This document shows, piece after piece, positions 1-5,483 of a stretch of DNA of 6,609 nucleotides (within the stretch, counting starts at the first letter, position 1; every line of letters starts with the position of its first letter). The stretch lies in assembly GCA_003156615.1 (NCBI GenBank), contig PMHI01000291.1, positions 10,853 through 17,461 on the forward strand, written 5' to 3'. The position numbers were made by a program, and so were the translations under genes. Under the pieces are notes generated by a model, which worked only from the letters and a program-made list of their open reading frames with translations, was not told the DNA's origin and ran no database searches. Source of the stretch: Acidobacteriaceae bacterium (GTDB lineage Bacteria; Acidobacteriota; Terriglobia; Terriglobales; SbA1).

Positions 1-89
1 TTGCAGGCCTCGATCAGCAGCGTCCCCGCGGGAGCCGTGACCTTCTTACCGTCGACGGTGAGCGTTACGATTTGAGATCCTTCCGCCAT
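1..89 (-). CDS. nuoG: NADH-quinone oxidoreductase subunit G, N-terminal fragment
   Basis: This is the first 29 codons of NuoG, the large iron-sulfur subunit of the complex I peripheral arm; the rest lies beyond the left edge. The visible protein begins MAEGSQIVTLTVDGKKVTAP and continues with a GTLLIEAC stretch. That is the opening beta-grasp of the 2Fe-2S ferredoxin-like domain found at the start of NuoG/Nqo3, with Cys29 near the edge; the cluster-binding cysteines of that domain are expected just past it. The ATG (87-89) is the natural start because it opens directly onto the domain. No convincing Shine-Dalgarno sequence is visible upstream (the region is AT-rich). It follows nuoF after a gap of 164 bases, long for this operon. 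The identification rests on the short match plus position after nuoF. A generic ferredoxin-domain protein is possible but unlikely here. Confidence 0.85.
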   Translation of the reverse strand, partial: MAEGSQIVTLTVDGKKVTAPAGTLLIEAC

Positions 90-253
90 AAATGCTTTTA
101 TCTAGACTCTAAATTCTAAGGGCGCACATTTGCCCGGTACGCGGGGCTGCTCTTGCTCTCTTCGATTTGGAGCGCACGCCTTTGGGCCTGCGACCCCATC
201 AGCAACAAACACCGCCTCCGTGCAACTCGCGGTGAGTGGAATGGTGCTCATGG
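90..253. other. nuoF-nuoG intergenic gap with a possible 49-codon ORF
   Basis: This is a gap of 164 bases between nuoF and nuoG. On the minus strand an ATG at 249-251, two bases after the nuoF stop, opens a 49-codon frame ending in TAG at 102-104. Its product would begin MSTIPLTASCTEAVFVADG and contain three cysteines, with a Gln/Glu/Arg-rich middle. Third-position GC looks weaker than in the nuo genes, I recognise no family, and no Shine-Dalgarno stands out. It is therefore recorded as an unproven small ORF, not a gene. No octamer repeat, tRNA or clear terminator is visible in the gap. Confidence 0.3.
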
Positions 254-1576
254 TTAATGGGCCATCACCGGCATTTGCTCGCGCGCGCCTTCCTCCTCAA
301 ACGGGCAGGGGCGGCCTTCCAAATGGTCCTCAAACTCTTTTCGGAACTTCTTCACGAACGCGATGGTAGGCATCGCGGCCGCATCGCCCAGTGGACAAAA
401 CGTCCTGCCCAGCATGTTCTCCGAGAGATACTGCATGTTGTCGATGTCTTTTTTCACGCCGCCGCCTGCGTGAAAACGCACCAGCGTCTTTTTCAGCCAA
501 TCGGTCCCTTCACGGCAGGGGATGCACCACCCGCAACTTTCGTGCTGATAGAACTTCATCGTCCGCAGAGCAAACTTCACAATGCACTGGGCATCGTCGA
601 TCACGACCACGCCGCCTGAACCCAGCATCGAACCGGCTTTCGCAACCGAATCGAAATCCATATTGACATCGACCTCGTCGGCGGTCAGGCAGGGACAAGA
701 GGCCCCGCCCGGCACAACCGCTTTCAACTGGCGCCCGTTCGGGATGCCGCCACCAACTTCATAAATCATTTTTTTCAGGTTGTAGCCCATGGGCAGTTCG
801 TATACGCCGGGCTTGGCCACATTGCCGCTGAGGCAGAACAGCCGCGTCCCACCGTTCTTCGGCGGACCCAGTTTGGCAAACCATTCTGCGCCGCCAAGAA
901 TAATAGGAGGCACGCTGGCCAGCGTTTCCGCATTATTGATGACCGTGGGACCGCCCCACAGGCCGACGACGGCAGGGAAGGGAGGCCGAATCCGCGGAAT
1001 ACCTCGTTTACCCTCGAGCGACTCCATGAGCGCCGATTCCTCACCCACTTCATAGGCGCCCGCGCCGCCGTGCCAGTAAACATCAAAATCGCGCCCGCTG
1101 CCGAAGATGTTCTTGCCCAGAAATCCTTTGCCATAGGCTTCGCGGATCGCCTTCTGCATGATGATCGAAAGATATCGATATTCGCCGCGGATGTAGATGT
1201 AACCGCTGCGCGCGCCCACCGCCAGACCGCCGATCATCACTCCTTCAATCACGGAGTGTGGATCCTGCTCGAAGATCAGCCGGTCTTTGCAGGTGCCTGG
1301 TTCGCTCTCGTCGCCGTTGCACAGCACGTATTTTGGCTTGGCCGACTGCTTGGGCACAAACGACCACTTCATCCCGGTCGAAAACCCGGCGCCGCCGCGC
1401 CCGCGCAGCCCTGAGTTCTTTACTTCGTTGATAATGGCGTCCGCTTCCATGCCCAGCGCCTTCTGCACGGCCCGGTAGCCGTCCAGTTCAAGATAACGGT
1501 CAATGTCAGTCGCACCCTGGCCAAAGCGCCGGGAGACAACCTTTACCTCGTCGGGATGGGAAACCAGAGAAGCCAT
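254..1576 (-). CDS. nuoF: NADH-quinone oxidoreductase subunit F (NADH/FMN-binding)
   Basis: This is the flavoprotein subunit of complex I. It oxidises NADH, passes a hydride to FMN, and sends electrons through the N3 4Fe-4S cluster into the peripheral arm. Taken from the ATG at 1576 it is 440 aa, the usual size. The FMN/NADH region shows GLRGRGGAGF at residues 57-65 and a second glycine-rich loop GAGAYEVGEE at 171-180. N3 ligands are visible as CGWCIPC (Cys348, Cys351, Cys354) and Cys394 in TFCPLGDAA. The frame stays open upstream to an ATG at 1645, but those 23 codons run through an octamer repeat and do not resemble NuoF, while MASLVSHPDEV begins like the family. No Shine-Dalgarno is visible before the chosen start, and the ATG itself lies in the last repeat unit. 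The loop usually reads GAGAYICGEE, so the E-V pair is a small deviation. Confidence 0.95.
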   Translation of the reverse strand: MASLVSHPDEVKVVSRRFGQGATDIDRYLELDGYRAVQKALGMEADAIINEVKNSGLRGRGGAGFSTGMKWSFVPKQSAKPKYVLCNGDESEPGTCKDRLIFEQDPHSVIEGVMIGGLAVGARSGYIYIRGEYRYLSIIMQKAIREAYGKGFLGKNIFGSGRDFDVYWHGGAGAYEVGEESALMESLEGKRGIPRIRPPFPAVVGLWGGPTVINNAETLASVPPIILGGAEWFAKLGPPKNGGTRLFCLSGNVAKPGVYELPMGYNLKKMIYEVGGGIPNGRQLKAVVPGGASCPCLTADEVDVNMDFDSVAKAGSMLGSGGVVVIDDAQCIVKFALRTMKFYQHESCGWCIPCREGTDWLKKTLVRFHAGGGVKKDIDNMQYLSENMLGRTFCPLGDAAAMPTIAFVKKFRKEFEDHLEGRPCPFEEEGAREQMPVMAH

Positions 1577-1674
1577 AATTTGGTAATCGCGTAATTTTGC
1601 AACTGAAATCCACCAGGCCAGAATCCAGGGCGATTCGGATTTCAAATTACAAAATTACCCAATTACAAAATTGC
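1574..1674. repeat. Inverted octamer-repeat element, copy 1 (nuoE-nuoF gap)
   Basis: Two arms face each other around a loop of about 25 bases (1612-1636). The left arm reads as four 8-base units, CATAATTT, GGTAATCG, CGTAATTT and TGCAACTG (1574-1605), then AAATCC (1606-1611). The right arm reads GGATTT (1637-1642), then CAAATTAC, AAAATTAC, CCAATTAC and AAAATTGC (1643-1674). The inner TGAAATCC/GGATTTCA pair exactly, and the outer units pair imperfectly. The unit spacing of exactly 8 and the same inner motif recur at 4356-4458, so this is a dispersed element. It fills most of the 108-base nuoE-nuoF gap and reaches the nuoF start codon. In RNA it could fold into a long hairpin inside the operon transcript. 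Its mode of spread, REP-like or MITE-like, is unknown. Confidence 0.75.
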
Positions 1675-1684
1675 TCATTTTTCT

Positions 1685-2167
1685 CTATTGCGTCGCCTTC
1701 TTCCGGTACTGCTCGAGAACCTCGTCTATCTTCTCAGTCGTCAGGTTCTCGTGAAAATCGTAGTTCACCTGCGCCGCCGGAGCCCAACTGCAGGCTCCAA
1801 TACACTCCACTTCTTCCAGCGTAAACAAACCGTCGGGAGTTGTTCCTCTGTCGCCGACGCCCAATTTCTTCGCGCAGTGACGCAAAATTTCTTCCCCACC
1901 GCGAACCAGGCAACTGATGTTGGTGCAAACTTGCACATTGAACTGGCCGCGTGGTTTCGTCGTCAACATCGAGTAGTAGCTGATCACATTGCGCACTTCG
2001 AGCTCGGTGAGATCGAGGCGGCCCGCCAGTTCCGCGATGACCTCATCCGAAAGGAAGCCGATTTCATCCTGCGCATAAAGAAGCGTAGGAACCAGCGCAG
2101 ACCGCTTCGTCGGATAGTGTGGAACCATCTCCGCCAACCGCTTCTCGAATTCTTCCGAAAACTTCAC
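1685..2167 (-). CDS. nuoE: NADH-quinone oxidoreductase subunit E (2Fe-2S, thioredoxin-like)
   Basis: This 160-aa subunit of the NADH-oxidising module carries the N1a 2Fe-2S cluster and sits beside NuoF. The N-terminal helical part (residues 1-70) includes the family pattern YPTKRSALVPTLLYAQDEIG and an ISYYSML stretch. The C-terminal thioredoxin-like ferredoxin domain supplies four ligands: Cys81 and Cys86 (C-x4-C in CTNISC), and Cys122 and Cys126 (C-x3-C in ECIGAC). The start is GTG (2165-2167), overlapping the nuoD stop as GTGA. GGAGA about nine bases upstream is a fair Shine-Dalgarno site, and translational coupling to nuoD is likely. Length and ligand spacing are ordinary for the family. 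The gene ends 108 bases before nuoF, a gap filled by the octamer-repeat element. Confidence 0.95.
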   Translation of the reverse strand: MKFSEEFEKRLAEMVPHYPTKRSALVPTLLYAQDEIGFLSDEVIAELAGRLDLTELEVRNVISYYSMLTTKPRGQFNVQVCTNISCLVRGGEEILRHCAKKLGVGDRGTTPDGLFTLEEVECIGACSWAPAAQVNYDFHENLTTEKIDEVLEQYRKKATQ

Positions 2168-3369
2168 CGGTCGATTTCTCCAAGCACAATATCAATAGAC
2201 CCAATCGCCGCGACCACATCCGCGATCAGCCCGCCCTCGCACATCTTGGGCAAGGTCTGCAGGTTGGCCAGGCAAGCCGCCCGCATATGCACTCGATAGG
2301 GCTTGGCGGTTCCGTCACTCACGATGTAATAGCCCATCTCGCCGCGCGGCGATTCCACCGCCTGATACACCTCGCCCGCCGGCACCGCGAAGCCCTCAGT
2401 AATAATCTTGAAGTGGTAGATGAGTGCTTCCATCTCTGTCTTCATCTTCTCGCGGTCGGGCAGCACAACCCCGGGAGCGTCGGCCTTAATGCGTCCCTCC
2501 GGCATGCCATCCAGAGCCTGTTTCACAATCTCGTTTGACTCGCGCAACTCCCGGACGCGGCACATATAACGCGCGAATACGTCACCCTCCTGCGCCACCG
2601 GGACCTTGAACTTAAAGTTCTCATAGCCCGAATAGGGCATATCGCGCCGCAGATCGATGTCCACGCCACTTCCGCGCAGGGTCGGTCCACTGGCGCCCAA
2701 GGCAATCGCGTCTTCCGCGCTGAGCCTAGCTACGCCCTTGGTGCGCATCATCCAGATCGGGTTGCCCGTGAGCAGGTTTTCGTACTCGTCCACCTTTTCA
2801 GGAAAACGCCCGGCAAATTCTCGAACCCGTTCGAAGAATTCCAGAGGTGGTTCGAGCGCGATTCCCCCCACCCGAAAGTACGAAGTCATCATGCGCTGTC
2901 CGCTGACCATCTCGAACATGTTCAATACTTCTTCGCGCTCGCGAAAACAATACAGAAAGACGGTCAGAGCGCCAATATCCATGGCGTGCGTGCCCAGCCA
3001 TACCAGGTGGGAATTGATGCGCGTCAATTCATTGAGCAGCACGCGCAACCACTGCGCCTTCGGCGGAATCTCCAGTCCCAGCAGCTTTTCCACCGCCAGC
3101 GCGTAGCACAAGTTGTTGGTCAGAGGGCAGAGATAGTCGATCCGATCCGTCAGCGGCACCACCTGCTGATAAAACTTGGCCTCGCACGTCTTTTCGATTC
3201 CCGTGTGCAGAAAGCCAATATCCGGCATGATCCGTACGATGGTCTCGCCATCGATCTCCAGCAGAACGCGCAACACGCCGTGGGTCGAAGGATGTTGCGG
3301 CCCCATATTCAGGATCATGGTTCGATCCTGGCCGGGCTCAAGCACAGGAGTGGGCGCAAGGTGAGCCAT
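2164..3369 (-). CDS. nuoD: NADH-quinone oxidoreductase subunit D (49 kDa, quinone site)
   Basis: This 401-aa subunit forms, with NuoB, the quinone-reduction pocket of complex I. The quinone loop NMGPQHPSTHG spans residues 21-31. His30 and Tyr79 (in DRIDYL) line up with His38 and Tyr87 of the Thermus Nqo4 subunit, which contact the quinone head group. DIGFLHTGIEK (50-60) and the terminal SIDIVLGEIDR are also conserved. The frame is open upstream to 3423, inside nuoC, but the ATG at 3367-3369 (MAHLAPTPVL) lies two bases after the nuoC stop. A GGAGG 13 bases upstream, within the end of nuoC, makes it the sensible start. The stop overlaps the nuoE GTG. nuoC and nuoD are separate genes here, not the fused CD form of enterobacteria. 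The protein appears intact. Confidence 0.96.
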   Translation of the reverse strand: MAHLAPTPVLEPGQDRTMILNMGPQHPSTHGVLRVLLEIDGETIVRIMPDIGFLHTGIEKTCEAKFYQQVVPLTDRIDYLCPLTNNLCYALAVEKLLGLEIPPKAQWLRVLLNELTRINSHLVWLGTHAMDIGALTVFLYCFREREEVLNMFEMVSGQRMMTSYFRVGGIALEPPLEFFERVREFAGRFPEKVDEYENLLTGNPIWMMRTKGVARLSAEDAIALGASGPTLRGSGVDIDLRRDMPYSGYENFKFKVPVAQEGDVFARYMCRVRELRESNEIVKQALDGMPEGRIKADAPGVVLPDREKMKTEMEALIYHFKIITEGFAVPAGEVYQAVESPRGEMGYYIVSDGTAKPYRVHMRAACLANLQTLPKMCEGGLIADVVAAIGSIDIVLGEIDR

Positions 3370-3371
3370 GG

Positions 3372-3869
3372 CTAGCGGTAGCCCTCCACCGGATAGTCTT
3401 TCCGCAGGGGATGACCTTCCCAATCCTCAGGCATCAGGAGGCGCCGCATATAGGGATGTCCTGTAAACCGAATGCCGAACAGGTCAAACACTTCGCGCTC
3501 AAAGTAGTTCGCCCCCGGCCACAATGAGGTCAACGACTCCACCGCCGGGCTCGCACTGTCGAGCCGAACTTTAAGACGTACCCGCTCCTTCTTGGGAATC
3601 GAAAGCAAGTGGTAGACCACCTCAAACCGGGGCTCCGCCGGATACCAGTCCACACAAGTGACGTCGGAAAGGAAGTTGAAGGCGCAGTCCGCATCGTCGC
3701 GCAGCAGGGCGCAAGCCTCGCGAAGCTTCGCGGGATCGATCGAAATCGTCATCTCTTCGCGGTCGAACTTCACGTCCGCAACCGCCGCCTGATTCCACGC
3801 CAGCAGTCGCCCCACCGCCGGATGACCCTTTAGTTGCTCAACATCGGTAATGGCAGGCACCAAAGCCAC
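3372..3869 (-). CDS. nuoC: NADH-quinone oxidoreductase subunit C (30 kDa)
   Basis: This is the 30-kDa subunit of the connecting arm of complex I. It has no cofactor and packs against NuoD. From the GTG start it is 165 aa (VALVPAITDVEQLKG onward). The family signature is complete at residues 124-160: ERE, DLFGIRFTGHPYMRRLLMP, then EDWEGHPLRKDYP. The GTG at 3867-3869 was chosen because AGGAGG sits six bases upstream and because it overlaps the nuoA stop codon by one base (TAGTG). A longer open frame to 3977 would run back inside nuoA and begins with sequence unlike NuoC. In most bacteria nuoB lies between nuoA and nuoC; here the two are directly joined. The stop is two bases from the nuoD ATG. 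Confidence 0.93.
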   Translation of the reverse strand: MALVPAITDVEQLKGHPAVGRLLAWNQAAVADVKFDREEMTISIDPAKLREACALLRDDADCAFNFLSDVTCVDWYPAEPRFEVVYHLLSIPKKERVRLKVRLDSASPAVESLTSLWPGANYFEREVFDLFGIRFTGHPYMRRLLMPEDWEGHPLRKDYPVEGYR

Positions 3870-4264
3870 TAGCTTCCTCCTCGCCGCACGCCAGACGGAC
3901 CCCAATCCAGCACGCCTTTCTTCCAAACATAAAAAAAGCCGACCAGAACAATGCCGATGTAGACAAACATCTCCCACAGACCGAAGTGCTTCAGATCGTG
4001 CACAATCACCGCCCAGGGATAGAGGAACACAGCTTCGACGTCGAACAGAATAAACAGCATTGCTACGAGGTAGAACTTGACCGGGAAGCGCCCGCGCGCG
4101 TCGCCAACCGGGGCCATGCCGGATTCATAAGGGGAAAGCTTGGCTCGGGTCGGTTTCCGCTCCCCGATCAGCCAGGAAAGCGAGATAATGGCCGTCGCGA
4201 TTCCGCCCGCCAGCAGGATATGGATCAGAAACGGCAGGTAGCGAGAGAAGTAATTGTCGGGCAT
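3869..4264 (-). CDS. nuoA: NADH-quinone oxidoreductase subunit A (membrane subunit)
   Basis: This 131-aa protein is the small membrane subunit at the junction of the membrane and peripheral arms of complex I. Three hydrophobic helices are visible at about residues 11-34, 63-88 and 96-115. The loop after helix 1 has the family's YESGMAPVGDARGRFPVKFY pattern (46-65). Helix 2 carries the conserved acidic residues Asp75 and Glu77 in FDVEAVFLYPWA. A short charged C-terminal tail ends GVRRGGS. The ATG (4262-4264) is the first in frame and gives the usual length, but no good Shine-Dalgarno is seen before it. It is the first gene of the operon, with a candidate promoter about 45 bases upstream. Its stop overlaps the nuoC start. 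Confidence 0.94.
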   Translation of the reverse strand: MPDNYFSRYLPFLIHILLAGGIATAIISLSWLIGERKPTRAKLSPYESGMAPVGDARGRFPVKFYLVAMLFILFDVEAVFLYPWAVIVHDLKHFGLWEMFVYIGIVLVGFFYVWKKGVLDWGPSGVRRGGS

Positions 4265-4307
4265 AGGATAAGCTATATATAATTCGCGCCAAGCGCTTAA
4301 ACATTTT

Positions 4308-4337
4308 AGATTAGGTGCTGGTGCGCGCGAGTGTCAA
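4308..4337 (-). promoter_or_regulatory. Candidate sigma-70-type promoter for the nuo operon
   Basis: On the minus strand a perfect -35 box TTGACA (4332-4337) is followed after 18 bases by TAATCT (4308-4313). The latter keeps the key first, second and last bases of a -10 box. Transcription would begin near 4300, leaving a leader of about 36 bases before nuoA. The leader is AT-rich and contains a small AAGCGCTT palindrome (4291-4298). This is the only promoter-like pair I see between nuoA and the divergent gene. The -10 match is modest. Confidence 0.5.
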
Positions 4338-4355
4338 GGGAAGCAGGAACTATTT

Positions 4356-4458
4356 GGCAATTGTGGAGTCGGGTCATTGAAATTCAAACCCTGATGTCCG
4401 TTTAAACGTTGTAAGCTCAGAGGGTTCGGGATTTCAATTGCCCAATTACCCAATTGCC
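4356..4458. repeat. Inverted octamer-repeat element, copy 2 (upstream of the 194-aa gene)
   Basis: The left arm has units GGCAATTG, TGGAGTCG and GGTCATTG (4356-4379), then AAATTC and AAACCCTG to 4393. After a loop of 24 bases (4394-4417) the right arm reads CAGAGGGTTCG, then GGATTT (4429-4434), then CAATTGCC, CAATTACC and CAATTGCC (4435-4458). Reverse-complementing the right arm gives GGCAATTG GGTAATTG GGCAATTG AAATCC, so the arms pair, with an eroded middle unit on the left. The right-hand units continue in phase with a degenerate one (4459-4466) and CAATTCTC (4467-4474), directly before the ATG at 4476. The loop region contains the palindrome GTTTAAAC (4400-4407). Unit length, inner motif and arm order match the element in the nuoE-nuoF gap. 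Confidence 0.75.
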
Positions 4459-4475
4459 CGGGTGCTCAATTCTCC

Positions 4476-5060
4476 ATGATTTTTGGCTTCAACACCGACG
4501 TTAAGCACGGCGACACCATCTACCACGTGCAAAGCGAAGCACGCGAGAGCGAAAAGTTGCTCCAGACTCAGGTGTTCGTGCGCGGCAGGTGCGTGGGAAA
4601 GCGGGCCGTCTCCTATGCGACTTCGGCCGCACGAGCCGTTTCGGGCGATCCCCAGGAAGAGCAGCAACTCCGCGACCAGCATCGCCTGGTGCTCGAAGCG
4701 ATTCGCGAGGGCCAGTTGGAGAGTGTCCTCGATCGCGCCGAAAGCGAAACCTTGGCCGCCATCAAGGAACTCGACGTGCAATGGGAAAACGCTGCCTCGG
4801 TCCACGCCAATCGTAATCTCACGATGCAATTGCGCGTCACCGAAGCCGGGACCGCCGTGCCCGCCGCTCGCCTGACCTTTCGTTTCGCCCGTCCCGATGC
4901 CGCTCCTTTCTACACTCAAGCAGTCACCGACGCTGCCGGCGCAGCCAAGATCTCGATCGAAGTTGAGGAATCCTCCTTATCAGACTCGTCCGTGCTGGTG
5001 CAAGCCAACTACGAAGGCCGCACCGTAACCCGCAAGTTCGCCCTGCGCGAAGCCGAGTAG
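4476..5060 (+). CDS. Conserved hypothetical protein with FGFNTDVKHG-type N-terminal domain
   Basis: This 194-aa protein has no function I can name. Residues 1-47 (MIFGFNTDVKHGDTIYHVQS, then a basic VRGRCVGKRAVSY strand) form a compact beta-rich module. From memory it resembles the start of uncharacterised proteins in Acidobacteriota and some deltaproteobacterial lineages. Residues 58-103 are rich in Glu, Gln, Arg and Leu and probably form a helical or coiled-coil linker. Residues 115-192 alternate hydrophobic residues, with a TDAAGAAKISIEV turn and a VLVQANYEGRTVTRKF strand pair, suggesting an immunoglobulin-like or carboxypeptidase-regulatory-like beta-sandwich. There is no signal peptide and only one cysteine (Cys39), so a cytoplasmic location is likeliest. 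The ATG is preceded by octamer-repeat units, without a visible Shine-Dalgarno. It stands alone, divergent from nuoA. Clean coding structure throughout supports a real gene. Confidence 0.82.
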   Translation: MIFGFNTDVKHGDTIYHVQSEARESEKLLQTQVFVRGRCVGKRAVSYATSAARAVSGDPQEEQQLRDQHRLVLEAIREGQLESVLDRAESETLAAIKELDVQWENAASVHANRNLTMQLRVTEAGTAVPAARLTFRFARPDAAPFYTQAVTDAAGAAKISIEVEESSLSDSSVLVQANYEGRTVTRKFALREAE

Positions 5061-5246
5061 GTCGTCTAGAAGGGCCCCGGTGCTGCCCAAACCGAGCCAT
5101 ATCCGTAACGAAATTGTCATCCCGACCGAAATGTTCTCTTCCGGGACCTGGGGTGGAAGGACCTGCTGTTCTTCTCCGAAGTCGGAGCGCGCCACAGGCT
5201 GCTAAACTAACCTCGATCAGCTTTCAAGGATGAGATTTCACCCGCG
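5061..5246. repeat. Intergenic region with a probable dispersed repeat
   Basis: This 186-base gap lies before thiS. The stretch at about 5111-5187, with ATTGTCATCCCGACCGAA at its start and GGAAGGACCTGCTGTTCTTC in its second half, resembles from memory a sequence repeated many times between genes in acidobacterial genomes. This was not checked and the window has no second copy. It ends in the dyad CTCCGA-AG-TCGGAG (5174-5187). AAGGA at 5226-5230 is 16 bases before the thiS ATG, too far to be a good Shine-Dalgarno. No clear terminator for the upstream gene or promoter for thiS is seen. Confidence 0.4.
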
Positions 5247-5483
5247 ATGAATCTGCAAATCAACGGAGAAGAAGGCAGCTTTGCCGCTGCTCCCGGCAGC
5301 GGCCCGTTCACGCTAGCGGCCCTGATCGAATCACTGGCCATGAAGCCCGACCGGGTCGCCGTCGAACTCAACCGATCCATTGTCCCGCGCGACCGCTGGC
5401 CGCAGACGCTGCTCAAGGATGGCGACCGCCTGGAAATCGTCCACTTCGTCGGCGGTGGCGCTTCTCCCCCGCACCTCGTCTAG
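5247..5483 (+). CDS. thiS: ThiS-like sulfur carrier protein with C-terminal extension
   Basis: This 78-aa beta-grasp protein has the ubiquitin fold and is the likely sulfur carrier for thiamine thiazole synthesis. ThiF adenylates its C-terminal glycine, sulfur is loaded as a thiocarboxylate, and ThiG uses it. Family features are an N-terminal INGE strand, the [20 protein letters not shown] helix-strand (23-42), IVPRDRW (45-51) and the [15 protein letters not shown] end (57-71). In standard ThiS the protein stops after the glycines. Here the frame continues for seven residues, ASPPHLV, so the Gly-Gly end is not exposed. That would block adenylation unless the tail is removed, or may mean a divergent role. 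No thiG, thiF or other thiamine gene is in the window. MoaD is a less likely identity because of the [11 protein letters not shown] and VPRxxW motifs. Confidence 0.85.
   Translation: MNLQINGEEGSFAAAPGSGPFTLAALIESLAMKPDRVAVELNRSIVPRDRWPQTLLKDGDRLEIVHFVGGGASPPHLV

Noticed and set aside
1577..1645. Upstream extension of nuoF to the ATG at 1645
   Set aside because: The 23 extra codons translate the octamer-repeat element and do not match the start of NuoF proteins.
1574..1674. CRISPR array interpretation of the octamer repeats
   Set aside because: The units are 8 bases, contiguous, without spacers and arranged as inverted arms.
1688..2299. 203-codon plus-strand frame opposite nuoE and nuoD
   Set aside because: It is a shadow of two clear nuo genes; its product is arginine- and histidine-rich without any domain.
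3370..3423. Upstream extension of nuoD to 3423
   Set aside because: It lies inside the conserved end of nuoC; the ATG at 3369 directly after the nuoC stop is a better start.
3870..3977. Upstream extension of nuoC to the ATG at 3977
   Set aside because: It overlaps nuoA in another frame; the GTG at 3869 has an ideal AGGAGG and gives the family length.
4446..4919. 157-codon open frame on the minus strand opposite the 194-aa gene
   Set aside because: It mirrors the plus-strand gene, whose translation has a coherent domain pattern; the antisense product has no recognisable features.
5225..5275. Possible TPP riboswitch at the thiS start (GATGAGATTTCACCC followed by GATGAATCTG)
   Set aside because: It faintly resembles the CTGAGA...ACCC core, but the CCTGATC segment and the 5' GGGGTGC partner strand are missing, and it overlaps the start codon and coding region.
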